From: Thiococcus pfennigii
Lineage (GTDB): Bacteria > Pseudomonadota > Gammaproteobacteria > Chromatiales > Chromatiaceae
Length of the DNA stretch: 64,000 nt
Reading direction: 5' to 3'
NCBI RefSeq assembly: GCF_016583835.1
Contig: NZ_NRRW01000006.1
Location: 1 to 64,000, forward strand
Shown here: positions 8,895 to 18,703 of the stretch, piece after piece
Position numbering within the stretch: position 1 is the first letter of the stretch
How the letters are laid out: the number at the start of each line of letters is the position of its first letter
The notes under the pieces: generated by a model
What the model saw: the letters and a program-made list of their open reading frames with translations, nothing else
What the model was told of the DNA's origin: nothing
Databases searched by the model: none
Made by a program: the position numbers and the translations under genes

Positions 8895-10586
8895 GTGGAA
8901 GAAAAACCAGCAATAGCCCCGGAGGCAGTGCTCGAGTCGGTCGGCGTACCGGCCCCGCAAGGGGCGGCCAATCTGATCGATACCGACTACCAGATCGGTC
9001 AGGACAACTATCAGGCCCGTCCGCTCGGGGTGAGTATCGACATCCATGGGGCCGTGTTCGCCGTGTCGTCGCTGATGATCCTGGCCTTCGTGGTGCTGAC
9101 GCTGGCCCTGCCCGAGCAGGCCACCGCCACCTTCGACGGGGCGAAGAGCTGGATCAACGCCCATGCCACCTGGTTCTATCTGCTGTCGGCGAACGTCTTC
9201 GTGCTGCTGTGCCTCGGTCTGATCGTCTCGCCCTTGGGACGCATCCGCATCGGCGGCGCCGAAGCGACGCCGGACTTCTCGCGAATCTCCTGGTTCTCCA
9301 TGCTCTTCGCGGCGGGGATGGGGATCGGCCTCATGTTCTATGGCGTGGCCGAGCCCTTGACCCACTACGGCACGTCCTTGGCCGGCACGACCCTGGGTCA
9401 GGACGGCGTGCGCACGGACTGGGCCCCCCTCGGGGCGGCGGCCGGCGATCCGGAGGCCGCTGCCCGCCTGGGCATGGCCGCGACCCTCCTCCACTGGAGC
9501 CTGCATCCCTGGGCCATGTACGCCATCGTGGCCTTGGCCTTGGCCCTCTTCTCCTACAACAAGGGCCTGCCCATGACGGTGCGGTCCATCTTCTACCCGA
9601 TCCTGGGTGAGCGGGTCTGGGGCTGGCCGGGACATCTCGTCGACATCCTGGCGGTGTTCGCGACCCTGTTCGGGCTGGCCACGTCCCTCGGGTACGGCGC
9701 CGAGCAGGCGGCCGCGGGGCTGCACTACCTGTTCGGGATCGGGGATGGGGATGTGACGCTGGTGCTGCTGATCGCCGGCATCACGGCGGTGGCCGTGGGG
9801 TCCATCGTGGCCGGCGTCGACAAGGGCGTCAAACGCCTGTCGGAGATCAACATGTTGCTGGCGTTCATGCTGCTGATGTTCGTGGTCTTCGTGGGGCCGA
9901 CACTCCTCATCTTTACCGGTTTCGGCAAGAACATCGTCGGCTACCTGGCTGAGCTGCCCTTCCTGTCCAACCCCTTCGGACGCGAGGACGTCAACTACAG
10001 CCAGGGCTGGACCACCTTCTACTGGGGCTGGTGGATCAGTTGGTCGCCCTTCGTGGGCATGTTCATCGCCCGGGTGAGCCGGGGGCGCTCGGTGCGGGAG
10101 TTCCTGATCTCCGTGCTGCTCATCCCCACGACCGTGTCGATCTTCTGGTTCACGGCCTTCGGCACCACGGCCATCGAGCAGGTGCAAGAGGGCTTCGAGG
10201 GCGCGGTCTCGGCGGAGCTGCCGTTACAGCTGTTCATGATGCTGGGCGAGCTGCCGCTGGCGGACATCACCTCGTTCATCGGCATCGTGCTCGTGCTCGT
10301 GTTCTTCATCACCTCGTCGGATTCCGGGTCTCTGGTGATCGATACGATCGCGGCGGGCGGCAAGATCGATGCCCCCAAGCCCCAACGCGTGTTCTGGGGC
10401 GTCATCGAGGGCGCCGTCGCCATCGCGCTCCTGCTGGGGGGTGGGCTGGCCGCCTTGCAGGCGGTGGCGGTGTCCGCCGGCCTGCCCTTCACCCTGCTGC
10501 TCCTGGCGGGCTGCTATGCCATCGTCATGGGGCTGCTGAGCGAGCCCCGACCCGGCAAGACCGTGAGGCCTGCTGTCAGCCGCTGA
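8895..10586 (+). CDS. BCCT family transporter (betaine/choline/carnitine type)
   Basis: GTG start at 8895 with AGGGAG upstream. The 563-residue product has about twelve membrane helices and the BCCT signature WWISWSPFVGMFIARVSRG (about residues 380-400), plus the conserved GMGIGLMFYGVAEPL segment. Members are sodium- or proton-coupled carriers of quaternary ammonium compounds such as glycine betaine. The long polar N-terminus and short C-terminus give no clear osmosensing tail. It is followed by a GC hairpin with a short T-run. Confidence 0.93.
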   Translation: MEEKPAIAPEAVLESVGVPAPQGAANLIDTDYQIGQDNYQARPLGVSIDIHGAVFAVSSLMILAFVVLTLALPEQATATFDGAKSWINAHATWFYLLSANVFVLLCLGLIVSPLGRIRIGGAEATPDFSRISWFSMLFAAGMGIGLMFYGVAEPLTHYGTSLAGTTLGQDGVRTDWAPLGAAAGDPEAAARLGMAATLLHWSLHPWAMYAIVALALALFSYNKGLPMTVRSIFYPILGERVWGWPGHLVDILAVFATLFGLATSLGYGAEQAAAGLHYLFGIGDGDVTLVLLIAGITAVAVGSIVAGVDKGVKRLSEINMLLAFMLLMFVVFVGPTLLIFTGFGKNIVGYLAELPFLSNPFGREDVNYSQGWTTFYWGWWISWSPFVGMFIARVSRGRSVREFLISVLLIPTTVSIFWFTAFGTTAIEQVQEGFEGAVSAELPLQLFMMLGELPLADITSFIGIVLVLVFFITSSDSGSLVIDTIAAGGKIDAPKPQRVFWGVIEGAVAIALLLGGGLAALQAVAVSAGLPFTLLLLAGCYAIVMGLLSEPRPGKTVRPAVSR

Positions 10587-10590
10587 AGGG

Positions 10591-10613
10591 GGCGGCCAGT
10601 GGCCGCCTTTCCT
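10591..10613 (+). terminator. Hairpin terminator after the BCCT gene
   Basis: GGCGGCC (10591-10597) pairs with GGCCGCC (10601-10607), followed by TTTCC. It lies between the convergent BCCT and exonuclease genes and may serve both. Confidence 0.6.
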
Positions 10614-10644
10614 GTTGCCGCGACAGGTCTTCACGCCTCAGCGC

Positions 10645-11367
10645 CTACATCCAGAGATCGGAAACCGGTGTTTCGGGCGTGAAATGCCGGGCCATCTGGG
10701 CCTGGAAGAGCTCCGCCGTGGCCATGGCATCCACCTTGGCGTGATGGGAGGAGTAATGGGGCAGGCCGTAGCGGGCGCGGCTGTCGGCCAGCCGGATGGA
10801 GGCGGGCTGGATGCCGAACAGGCGCTTGAGGCCCCGCAGACGGCCCTGGCGTTCCCAGCGCGCCTCCAGCGCCATGGTGTCGATGAGGGGAAACAGGCAA
10901 TGCTCGCCGTGGTTGGCCATGACGGCGGCATCGAGGAATGGCCGTTCGATGTGACGGTAGTGGACGACCACCAGGCGGTCGGCGAGCTCGGAGAGCAGAT
11001 CGTCGAGTATGGCGGCGATGGGCGGCGCGTGCTCGACCTCCGAGTGGGTGATGCGATGGAAGGCGATGGATTCCTCGGTCAGCGACTGGGGAGGCTTGAC
11101 GACCCAGTAACGGCCCGCTGACGGGCGGATGACCCGCAGGTCGAAGGGCACCAGGCCGATGCTGACGATGGCGTGCTCCCGGGGATCCATGCCCGTGGTC
11201 TCGAAATCCAATGCCACCAGCGGGACGTCCCCGATGGGGCGCCCTTCTGCCGGCACCCCCGCCGCGTAGAAGCGCTCGAGGGCCGGGGTCTTGCAAACCT
11301 CCGCCTGGCGGGCGAAATACTCGGCCCAGCTGGGGAGGCGCTGCTGCTCGCGCGCGCTGAAGATCAC
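10645..11367 (-). CDS. DnaQ-type 3'-5' exonuclease
   Basis: The 240-residue DEDDh exonuclease has ExoI LDFETTG (about residues 53-59) and ExoIII H-x-A-K-V-D-A near 208-213. An N-terminal extension of about 45 residues precedes the catalytic fold. It is not the polymerase III epsilon subunit. It is the second gene of an operon, starting five bases after the DUF294 gene stop; this DUF294/exonuclease pair is a recurrent arrangement in gammaproteobacteria, often next to acetate or osmolyte transporters. The substrate is unknown. Confidence 0.87.
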   Translation of the reverse strand: MIFSAREQQRLPSWAEYFARQAEVCKTPALERFYAAGVPAEGRPIGDVPLVALDFETTGMDPREHAIVSIGLVPFDLRVIRPSAGRYWVVKPPQSLTEESIAFHRITHSEVEHAPPIAAILDDLLSELADRLVVVHYRHIERPFLDAAVMANHGEHCLFPLIDTMALEARWERQGRLRGLKRLFGIQPASIRLADSRARYGLPHYSSHHAKVDAMATAELFQAQMARHFTPETPVSDLWM

Positions 11368-11372
11368 GGCCG

Positions 11373-13274
11373 TCAGCGGCCCGGGCTGGGGTAGCGGAAG
11401 CGGAGGAAGTTCTGGGCGTTGTTCACGACCTGGAAGGCCTCCTTGAGATTGTGGCGCTCACTGTCCGAGACCCGTTCCGGCTGGATGGCATTGCTCGGCT
11501 CACGGTCGTCCTTGATCTCTTGGGCCTGATGACGCATGCGCACGATGGACAGAAATTCCAGGGCGTAGCTCAACTTGTCGGTCTGTCCGGCGGGCAAGGC
11601 CCCTGCCGCGGTGATCTCGTCGAGCCGCTCGAAGCCGTTTTGAGCGCGGGAGCCCACGCCCAGGGCATGGACCCGGATGACATCGTTCAGGGGGGCGATA
11701 CCGCGGCGTTTGATATTGATGCTGTTGTTATGCCGCCCGTCCTGCTCCAGCACGAAGGTTCGGAAGAAGCCCAGGGGCGGCGTGCGGCCGAGGGCATTGC
11801 GCGCCAGGGCGGCGAGGAACCGGGGGCTGGCCTTGGCGCGTGCGGCGATCAGGTCCTGCAATTCCTCCACGAAGTGCTCCTCGCCGTGGACCGCGTCCAG
11901 GTCGAAGAAGATGGAGCTGTGCAGCAGTCGCTGCGGATCCGGACTGGCGATCCAGTCGCTGAAGTAGCGCTTCCAGCGGGCGAGGGGCTGGCGCCACGCA
12001 TCGTTGGTGGCCATCACGTCCCCCTTGCAATAGGGGTAGCCGCAGGCGTTCAACCCGTCGCTGACGCGTTGGGCCAGCTCCCTGAAGTAGTCGTCATGGT
12101 GCTTCGGATCGAAGGCGTCGTGGAGCACCATGGCATTGTCCTGATCCGTGGTGATGGACTGGTCGTTGCGCGCGAGGGAGCCGTGCACCATGAAGCAGTA
12201 GGGGATGGGGGGCGGACCCAGGTCCGCCTCGGCCAGCTCCACCAGGCGGCGCATCAGGCTGCGGCCGACACTCGACATGGCCCCGCCGATCATCCGTGAG
12301 GTGGCACCCTGATCCGCCAGCCGCACGAAGGAGGCCCGGACCTCGGGCGTGAGGCGCGCGAGGGACTTGACCGATGTGCGGTTGAAGATGTTGTTGACCA
12401 GATAGGCGCTGTTGTTGGTCTCGTAGCGCACGATGTCCGACAGGTACACGACTCCGACGGGGCGGCGGCGGTGCAGGATCGGCAGTCGCTGAATATTGTT
12501 GCGCAACAGGGTCAACATCGCCTCGTTGACCGACTCGTTGGACTGGATGGTGATGACCCAGCCGTGGCCGATACTGGAGAGCGGGGTCTGCGCCGAGGCG
12601 CCCTCGGCGACGATGCGCTGGCGCAGATCCTTGTCCGTAATCATTCCCGTGAGCAGCCACGGCCGTCCCTCGGCGTCGGTGAACGCACCCTCCGTATCCT
12701 CGTCCGCGCAAGGCTTGATCAAGAGCACCGAGGAGACATCGTTCTCGGTCATCAGGCGTGCCGCCTCCTGCGCGGTGGCGGACTCCTCGATCATGACCGG
12801 CAGGCGGGAGATGAGCCGGCGCACCGGCGTGGCGATCATGTCGTTGTTGCGCAGGCTCTGTTCCACCGTGCTCTTGAGCCGCGAGCCGGACAGCTCCACG
12901 AAATCGGCGAAATCGTCGTCCGTGGCGCAGAGGCGGTCGAAGACGGGCTTCGGGATCCGATAGAGCAGGGTGTCCTCGATGGCCTGCACCGGAAAACGCA
13001 CCTGGCGGCCCCGCAGCAGGTCGAGCTGGCCGAAGATATCGCCCTCACCGAGGCGGTTGTGGAGCCGCCCGTTGTGGAGGTACACCTCCACCGCGCCGCT
13101 GCGGATATAGGACAGCGCCTGCACCGGTCCATCCCGTTCGGAGATGGTGGTGCCGGCCTTGAAATAGGTGATCTCGACCGCGCCGGCCACCTCGTCGAGG
13201 AGATCGTCGGTCAGCCCGTCGAAGGGCGGATGACGGCTGATGTGATCGCGAATCTCCCGGATTTCTGCTTCCAT
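11373..13274 (-). CDS. cNMP-binding/CBS/DUF294 nucleotidyltransferase-like protein
   Basis: The 633-residue product has, in order, a cyclic-nucleotide-binding domain (about 15-130), two CBS motifs (about 150-285), a DUF294 nucleotidyltransferase-like domain (about 330-460; HGSLARNDQS..TDQDNA) and a DUF294 C-terminal helical domain (about 480-620). The GS..DxD motif is intact, so transferase chemistry is possible. The CBS and cNMP domains suggest control by nucleotides. It is the first gene of the operon with the exonuclease. Confidence 0.9.
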   Translation of the reverse strand: MEAEIREIRDHISRHPPFDGLTDDLLDEVAGAVEITYFKAGTTISERDGPVQALSYIRSGAVEVYLHNGRLHNRLGEGDIFGQLDLLRGRQVRFPVQAIEDTLLYRIPKPVFDRLCATDDDFADFVELSGSRLKSTVEQSLRNNDMIATPVRRLISRLPVMIEESATAQEAARLMTENDVSSVLLIKPCADEDTEGAFTDAEGRPWLLTGMITDKDLRQRIVAEGASAQTPLSSIGHGWVITIQSNESVNEAMLTLLRNNIQRLPILHRRRPVGVVYLSDIVRYETNNSAYLVNNIFNRTSVKSLARLTPEVRASFVRLADQGATSRMIGGAMSSVGRSLMRRLVELAEADLGPPPIPYCFMVHGSLARNDQSITTDQDNAMVLHDAFDPKHHDDYFRELAQRVSDGLNACGYPYCKGDVMATNDAWRQPLARWKRYFSDWIASPDPQRLLHSSIFFDLDAVHGEEHFVEELQDLIAARAKASPRFLAALARNALGRTPPLGFFRTFVLEQDGRHNNSINIKRRGIAPLNDVIRVHALGVGSRAQNGFERLDEITAAGALPAGQTDKLSYALEFLSIVRMRHQAQEIKDDREPSNAIQPERVSDSERHNLKEAFQVVNNAQNFLRFRYPSPGR

Positions 13275-13717
13275 GGTGCTCCGCCCTGTGGATCTTCCGC
13301 CCCGTTACAGGGACTGTAGAGGCGCCCTTGGGCGTGGGCAAGCCCGTGGGGGTTCCCCCCAAAGCCCCTGCGCATGCCCCGCCGGCGTCACCGCATCCGT
13401 TATCATTGCACCTGGCGTCCCAACAGGAGGGCATTCGGATGGCGTGGTCCGCCCGATAGGGGAGGATTCAAAAATGAGCATTGCGACTCGGCCTCCGGTG
13501 TCGGGTTACGCTGAGCCGACCGACGAATGCACCGGCCTTTCGAACCGATGCCGACGTCCACGGCGACTCGCGCCACCGCGGGGCCTGAAACCCGGAGCGT
13601 GCGGTGGGCGTGCGAACCGCCCCGATCGCAAAGCGGGTATTGGTGCGGTTCGTTCCTCGCGCACCCCCCACGGCGGACCTTCACGGTAACCGATCTGGAG
13701 TACCTGCCATCGAACCC
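13275..13717. repeat. Intergenic region with GTGCGGT-type palindromic repeat
   Basis: The segment 13599-13690 (GTGCGGTGGGCG..GCGAACCGC..GCGGTTCGTTCCTCGC..CGGACCTTC) is closely matched at 30046-30136, and a short relative occurs at 46515-46550. A CGGGTTACGC-type string lies at 13501-13511. No gene is seen in the rest. Confidence 0.65.
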
Positions 13718-14260
13718 TTGACCGATCTGCCGGACGAGTCGTTCGACGACTCGCTGGACGAAGACGACCTGGACGGACTCCCATCCGGGCCGAGCAAGAG
13801 CCAGCTCAAGCGCGAGCATGCCGCCCTCCAGCAGCTCGCCGAACGGCTGGCGGGGATGCCGCGTGCCGAGCTCGAGCGCCTCGGCCTCAGCGAGGCGACC
13901 TGGGCGGCGCTCGATGAGACCCCCCGCATCAAGGACCTGCGCGCCCGCAAGCGGCACTGGAAGCGCATCGCCAATCTGCTCGAGCGCGAGGACCAGGCCG
14001 CGGTGCGCCTGCTCGTCGAGGAGAAGGACGAGCAGGCGCGTCTGGCGGCTGCCCGCCATCACGAGATCGAGCGCTGGCGCGAGCGCCTGATCGAGGAGGG
14101 GGACGCGGCCCTCGCCGAGCTCCTCGATCTGCACCCGGGCATCGAGCGCCAACCGCTGCGGCAGTTGGTGCGCGCCGCCCAACGCGACCTTGGGCGCGGG
14201 CGCCCGGATACCGCGCGCAAGCTGTTCCGTTTTCTGCGCGAGGCGTTGGCCGAGCCGTGA
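13718..14260 (+). CDS. darP: DarP (YjgA, DUF615) ribosome-associated protein
   Basis: The product carries the DUF615 core SKSQLKREHAALQQLAERL followed by the long helical region and ends RKLFRFLREAL. DarP assists late 50S subunit assembly in E. coli. The N-terminus begins with an acidic stretch, as in homologues. The start is uncertain: no ATG is in frame nearby, so I use TTG 13718. GGAG at 13697-13700 is better spaced for a rare ATC codon at 13709. An upstream in-frame GTG at 13604 lies inside a repeat and is unlikely. Confidence 0.85.
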   Translation: MTDLPDESFDDSLDEDDLDGLPSGPSKSQLKREHAALQQLAERLAGMPRAELERLGLSEATWAALDETPRIKDLRARKRHWKRIANLLEREDQAAVRLLVEEKDEQARLAAARHHEIERWRERLIEEGDAALAELLDLHPGIERQPLRQLVRAAQRDLGRGRPDTARKLFRFLREALAEP

Positions 14261-14344
14261 CCGGGTCGCGAGGCCGGGCATCGATTGATCGACCCCGAAT
14301 CGCCTGATATTCTGCTGCGTTGCACAATCCGAAGCGAGCGAGTC

Positions 14345-14722
14345 ATGAGCGCCAAGCGACCCGTATTCCTCGATCTGTGGCGGATCAAGCTGCCGGCCAC
14401 CGGGATCGTCTCCATCCTCCACCGCGTGAGCGGCCTGCTGATGATCGCTGCGGTGCCCGTCGCGGCCGCGCTGTTGGCCCTGTCGCTGGCCGGCCCCGAG
14501 GGCTTCGCGGCCGTCGCCGCGCTCCTCGAACACTGGCTGGCGAAGGTCGCCCTCGTGGTCCTGGCCTGGTCGTTGGCGCACCACCTCTTCGCCGGGATTC
14601 GCCACCTGTTCCTCGACATCGGCATCGGCCTGGATCGGCCAGTCGCGCGCACCAGCGCCCGCGCGGCGATCACCGTAGCCGTCGCCGCCGTGCTGATCGG
14701 CGGGGGGGTGATCCTGCTATGA
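14345..14722 (+). CDS. sdhC: Succinate dehydrogenase cytochrome b556 subunit
   Basis: Start ATG at 14345 (MSAKRPVFLDLWRI), giving 125 residues with three membrane helices. It shows the SdhC signature IVSILHRVSG and the heme-ligand histidine in WSLAHHLFAGIRH. It anchors complex II with SdhD and binds heme b and ubiquinone. It is the first gene of the sdhCDAB-sdhE operon; its TGA overlaps the sdhD ATG by four bases (ATGA), implying coupled translation. Confidence 0.94.
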   Translation: MSAKRPVFLDLWRIKLPATGIVSILHRVSGLLMIAAVPVAAALLALSLAGPEGFAAVAALLEHWLAKVALVVLAWSLAHHLFAGIRHLFLDIGIGLDRPVARTSARAAITVAVAAVLIGGGVILL

Positions 14723-15063
14723 GCCGCCAAGCCTCCGGCCTCAAGGCCTGGGTCGTGCAGCGCGTCACGGCCCTCTATCTCGCTGTCTTCTTCGTCTATC
14801 TGCTGGTCCACTTCCTCGTCGCGCCACCGGCCGACTATGCCGCCTGGCGCGACTGGGTGGCCCAGCCGCTGGTCAGCCTCGGGCTGCTCGTTACGGTGCC
14901 GGTCCTGCTGGCCCACGCCTGGGTCGGTCTGCGCGATGTCCTGATGGATTACGTCAAGCCCCTCGGGCTGCGGGTCGGGCTGTTGTCGGCCGCCGCCTTC
15001 GTCTTCCTCGCCGCCGGACTCTGGGCGCTGCGGGCGATCCTCCTCGTCGGCCTACAGGGGTAA
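14719..15063 (+). CDS. sdhD: Succinate dehydrogenase membrane anchor subunit
   Basis: The 114-residue SdhD has three membrane helices, the N-terminal [12 protein letters not shown] motif and [14 protein letters not shown], which contains the conserved second heme-region histidine and quinone-site aspartate-tyrosine. It overlaps sdhC by four bases and is followed by sdhA after seven bases. Confidence 0.94.
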   Translation: MSRQASGLKAWVVQRVTALYLAVFFVYLLVHFLVAPPADYAAWRDWVAQPLVSLGLLVTVPVLLAHAWVGLRDVLMDYVKPLGLRVGLLSAAAFVFLAAGLWALRAILLVGLQG

Positions 15064-15070
15064 TGTCACG

Positions 15071-16834
15071 ATGCCGATCCCAACACGCCATTTCGATGCC
15101 CTGATCCTCGGTGCCGGCGGGGCCGGGCTCAATGCGGCGCTGCGCCTGGCCGGGGCCGACGCCCGCGTCGCCGTGGTCTCGAAGGTCTTCCCGACCCGCT
15201 CGCACACGGTCGCCGCCCAGGGCGGCGTCAACGCGGCGTTGGCAAACGTGATGCCAGACAACTGGCACTGGCACATGTACGACACCGTCAAGGGCTCCGA
15301 CTTCCTCGGCGACCAGGATGCGATCGAGTACATGTGCCGCGAGGCGATCGCCACCGTCTACGAGCTCGAGCACGCCGGCGTGCCCTTCTCGCGGCTCGAC
15401 GACGGGCGCATCTACCAGCGGCCCTTCGGCGGCCAGAGCCAGAACTTCGGCGGCGACCAGGCGGCGCGCACCTGCGCGGCGGCCGACCGCACCGGGCACG
15501 CGATCCTGCACACCCTGTATCAGCAGAACCTGCGCGCCCGCACCCACTTCTTCGACGAATTCTTCGCGATCGACCTGCTGCGCGACGACGAGGGCTATGT
15601 GATCGGCGCCCTGGTCCTGGAGATCGAGACCGGCGAGCCGCTGATCATCGCCTCGAAGACGACGCTGATCGCGACGGGCGGCTACGGCCAGGTCTTCCGC
15701 ACCTCGACCAACGCCTTCATCAACACCGGCGACGGCATGGCGATGGCCCTGCGCGTCGGCGTGCCGCTGATGGACATGGAGTTCTACCAGTTCCACCCGA
15801 CCGGGGTGGCCGGCAAGGGCATGCTGATCACCGAGGGGGCGCGCGGCGAGGGCGGCTACCTGCTCAATGGCGACGGCGAGCGCTTCATGGAGCGCTACGC
15901 CCCGCGGGCGCTCGATCTCGCGAGCCGCGACGTGGTCAGCCGCGCGATCGCGACCGAGGTCCGCGAGGGCCGCGGCTGCGGGCCGAACCGCGACCATGTG
16001 CTGCTGAAGCTCGATCACCTGGGCGCCGACGTGGTCCACCATCGCCTGCCCGGCATCAGCGACATCTGCCGGACCTTCGTCGGCATCGACCCGGCGAAGG
16101 ACCCGATCCCGGTCTTCCCGACCGCCCATTACGCGATGGGCGGGATCCCGACCGATCGCAGCGCCCGGGTCGTCGCGCCGCTGCGCCACGGCCCCGAGGA
16201 GGTCGTCCCCGGCCTCTACGCCGCCGGCGAGTGCGCCTGCGTCTCGGTGCACGGTGCCAACCGGCTCGGCGGCAATTCGCTGCTCGACATCCTCGTGTTC
16301 GGTCGCGCGGCCGGTCAGGACATCCTGCGTTACCTGAAGGAAAACCCGAACCACCGGCCCCTGACCGACAGCGTCATCGCCCCGGCGATGGCCCGCCTCG
16401 AGCGCTGGCAGCGGCGCGGCGACGGCGAGCCGGTCCATGTCGTCAAGGCGGATCTGCGCAAGCTGATGGAGGACCACTGCGGGGTCTTCCGCACCGAGGC
16501 GGTCATGGCCGAGGGGGTCGAGAAGCTCGTGGCGCTGCGCGAGCGGGTCGAGGGCGTGCGGCTCACCGACCATAGCCAGACCTTCAACACGGCCCGCATC
16601 GAGGCCCTGGAACTCGACAATCTGGTCGACGTCGGCATGGCGACCCTGTGCAGCGCCCTGTTCCGCCAGGAGAGCCGCGGCGCCCACTCGCGGGTCGACT
16701 ACCCCGAGCGCGACGACCAGAACTGGCTGCGCCACAGCCTCTATTTCCGCGATGGCGACCGGATGGACTCCAAGCCCGTGCGCACCAAGCCGCTCACGGT
16801 CGAGAGCTTCCCGCCCAAGCCGCGGGTCTATTGA
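15071..16834 (+). CDS. sdhA: Succinate dehydrogenase flavoprotein subunit
   Basis: The 587-residue subunit begins with the FAD-binding [13 protein letters not shown] motif. [14 protein letters not shown] contains the histidine that carries covalent [23 protein letters not shown] and the catalytic arginine region RDVVSRAI follow, then [13 protein letters not shown] near the second half. Length and motifs match typical proteobacterial SdhA. It oxidises succinate to fumarate in the TCA cycle on the cytoplasmic face of the membrane. Confidence 0.96.
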   Translation: MPIPTRHFDALILGAGGAGLNAALRLAGADARVAVVSKVFPTRSHTVAAQGGVNAALANVMPDNWHWHMYDTVKGSDFLGDQDAIEYMCREAIATVYELEHAGVPFSRLDDGRIYQRPFGGQSQNFGGDQAARTCAAADRTGHAILHTLYQQNLRARTHFFDEFFAIDLLRDDEGYVIGALVLEIETGEPLIIASKTTLIATGGYGQVFRTSTNAFINTGDGMAMALRVGVPLMDMEFYQFHPTGVAGKGMLITEGARGEGGYLLNGDGERFMERYAPRALDLASRDVVSRAIATEVREGRGCGPNRDHVLLKLDHLGADVVHHRLPGISDICRTFVGIDPAKDPIPVFPTAHYAMGGIPTDRSARVVAPLRHGPEEVVPGLYAAGECACVSVHGANRLGGNSLLDILVFGRAAGQDILRYLKENPNHRPLTDSVIAPAMARLERWQRRGDGEPVHVVKADLRKLMEDHCGVFRTEAVMAEGVEKLVALRERVEGVRLTDHSQTFNTARIEALELDNLVDVGMATLCSALFRQESRGAHSRVDYPERDDQNWLRHSLYFRDGDRMDSKPVRTKPLTVESFPPKPRVY

Positions 16835-16914
16835 CGGGCCGTGCCCTCGTTTATCGCCGCCGGGCCGGGCTCGCCGCCGGGCCGTCCGGCGGCTCGACTC
16901 TCCAGGTATCGGAT

Positions 16915-17607
16915 ATGAAACTGAGCGTCTATCGCTTCAATCCCGACACGGACCAGCGGCCCGCGATGCAGGACTTCGAGGTCGAGGTCACGCCGGGCAT
17001 GATGCTGCGCGAGGCCCTGCTCGAGATCAAGAAGCAGGACGAGACCTTCGCCTTCCGTCACTCCTGCGGCGAGGGCGTCTGCGGCTCGGATGGCATGAAC
17101 GTCAACGGGCGCAACTGCCTCGCCTGCATCACGCCGCTCGCCGAGCTCAAGGAGCCGATCCTCGTGCGCCCGCTCCCCGGGCGGCCGGTGATCCGCGACC
17201 TGGTCGTCGACATGACCCAGTTCTACGACCAGTACAAGGCCGTCAAGCCCTATCTGGTGCGCGAGGACCCGCTCCCGGAGGCCGAGATCCGCCAGACCCC
17301 GGCCGAGCGTGACCGTCTCGATGGCCTCTACGAGTGCATCCTCTGCGGCTGCTGCTCGACGGCCTGCCCGTCCTTCTGGTGGAATCCGGAGCGTTTCCAC
17401 GGCCCGGCGGCCCTGCTCCAGGCCTGGCGCTTCCTCGCCGACAGCCGCGACCAGGCGACCGATGCGCGGCTCGATGCCCTGGAAGGCCCCTACAAGCTGT
17501 TCCGCTGTCATAGCATCATGAACTGCGTCGAGGTCTGCCCGAAGGGCCTCAATCCGACCCGGGCGATCGGGCGGATCAAGGACCTGATGCTCGAGAAGGG
17601 CGTGTGA
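16915..17607 (+). CDS. sdhB: Succinate dehydrogenase iron-sulfur subunit
   Basis: Start at ATG 16915 (MKLSVYRFNPD), giving 230 residues. The plant-type ferredoxin domain carries the [2Fe-2S] cysteines (CGEGVCGSDG and CLAC). The C-terminal domain has CILCGCCSTACP for [4Fe-4S] and CHSIMNCVEVCPKGLNP for [3Fe-4S]. It passes electrons from SdhA to the SdhCD quinone site. The stop overlaps the sdhE GTG. Confidence 0.96.
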   Translation: MKLSVYRFNPDTDQRPAMQDFEVEVTPGMMLREALLEIKKQDETFAFRHSCGEGVCGSDGMNVNGRNCLACITPLAELKEPILVRPLPGRPVIRDLVVDMTQFYDQYKAVKPYLVREDPLPEAEIRQTPAERDRLDGLYECILCGCCSTACPSFWWNPERFHGPAALLQAWRFLADSRDQATDARLDALEGPYKLFRCHSIMNCVEVCPKGLNPTRAIGRIKDLMLEKGV

Positions 17608-17882
17608 GCACCGCAACCGCCGACGACCGCGAACTCCAGCGGCTGCGCTGGCAGTGCCGGCGCGGGATGCTCGAGCTCGACCTGCTGCTCGATGCCTTCC
17701 TCGAGCGCGGCTGGGGCGACCTCGACGAGGCCGGCCGCCGCGCGTTCGAGCGGCTCCTCGGCTTTCCGGACCAGGTGATCCTCGACTGGCTGATGCAGCA
17801 GGCCGTGCCGGCCGACGCAGTGCTGCGGGACCTGGTCGCGCGGATCCTGGCCGTCGTCATCCCGCCGCCCCCGCGGCCCTGA
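17604..17882 (+). CDS. sdhE: SdhE FAD assembly factor
   Basis: The 92-residue DUF339 protein has the RGMLELDLLL motif (the RGxxE element needed for flavinylation of SdhA). It begins with GTG overlapping the sdhB stop (GTGTGA). SdhE promotes covalent FAD attachment to SdhA, which fits its place as last gene of the sdh operon. A proline-rich tail (PPPPRP) ends the protein. Confidence 0.93.
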   Translation: MSTATADDRELQRLRWQCRRGMLELDLLLDAFLERGWGDLDEAGRRAFERLLGFPDQVILDWLMQQAVPADAVLRDLVARILAVVIPPPPRP

Positions 17883-18136
17883 TCGGCCGGCGCTCGAGCC
17901 GTAGGTCGGGGCAGCGTAGCGTAGCCCGCGAGGTGGCGGCCTGTTTCACGGTAACCGAGGTGCAGCTGGATGGTGTCTTTCTCCGGCACCTTGGACGATC
18001 CCAGTTATCCTTCCAGCCGATATCGAAGCTGACAATACCGTCTAGGGTTCGGTCAGTCGTCGTGCGTTAGCTTGTGCCCCAGGTCGCGGCCGGTGATGGC
18101 CGTTCCCGTTCCACGCGATATCAGGAGCACAGGCCG
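17883..18136. repeat. Intergenic with CGGGTTACGC-type relic
   Basis: GTAGGTCGGGGCAGCGTAGCG at 17900-17920 is a degenerate member of the GTAGGTCGGGTTAGC..GTAACCCGAC family seen at 6302 and 18655. Nothing else is recognised. Confidence 0.5.
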
Positions 18137-18376
18137 ATGATCACTTCCTCTTCCCTCGAGTCGCTCGGTTCGATCGGGCGCCGCCGGGTGCGCCCTACGG
18201 GCGACCAGCGTCGTCGTCGCGTCGCGCCACTGGTGAGCCAACTGGCCACCGGGCGCGGCATCCACCAGGTGGACCGGCAGTGTGAATGCAATGGCGAGTG
18301 TGACCTCTCGATCGAGGAAATCATTGCCGCCTATGTGGCGAGCCAGCCGTCTCAGCTCTACCGTGGCGGTGCTTGA
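18137..18376 (+). CDS. Small unknown protein with CxC-x3-C motif
   Basis: ATG 18137 has AGGAG about nine bases upstream. The 79-residue product has an Arg-rich N-terminal half (RRRVRPTGDQRRRR) and a C-terminal half with QCECNGECDLSIEEIIAAYV. The three cysteines could bind a metal, but no family is recognised. It stands alone. Confidence 0.45.
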   Translation: MITSSSLESLGSIGRRRVRPTGDQRRRRVAPLVSQLATGRGIHQVDRQCECNGECDLSIEEIIAAYVASQPSQLYRGGA

Positions 18377-18703
18377 CGGGGATGCAATACGCGTTGCCGG
18401 CCTTAGGGGGCAAGACGTTCCCCCGGTCGCGTCCGGGGAAAATCGCGTGAGCCTCACTCGATGAAGCGCAAGTCGGCGCCTTGCAGACTGCGTCCGCGCC
18501 GGCTGTGATCTGTTGAACTGCCGGGTTACCGTGGAAGATGCACTTTGATTTTTCCGGGTTTTGTCGGTCCTGCATGCTCGTTAGCGCGGCGTAACCTGAC
18601 ATTTCGGCGCCGCCTGTCGGGTTACGGCGCGCCTACCCCGACCTTGCCGTGCCGGTATTCGCCGAGGCCGTCGGGTTAGCGCAGCGTAACCCGACAGCGA
18701 AGG
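18377..18703. repeat. CGGGTTACGC-type repeat cluster
   Basis: At 18588-18702, GTAACCTGACA, TGTCGGGTTACGGCGC and CGTCGGGTTAGCGCAGCGTAACCCGACAG occur within 115 bases. The last forms a tight hairpin (18668-18696). It may also terminate the PIN-domain gene that ends at 18704 on the minus strand. The rest of this stretch holds no gene. Confidence 0.65.
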
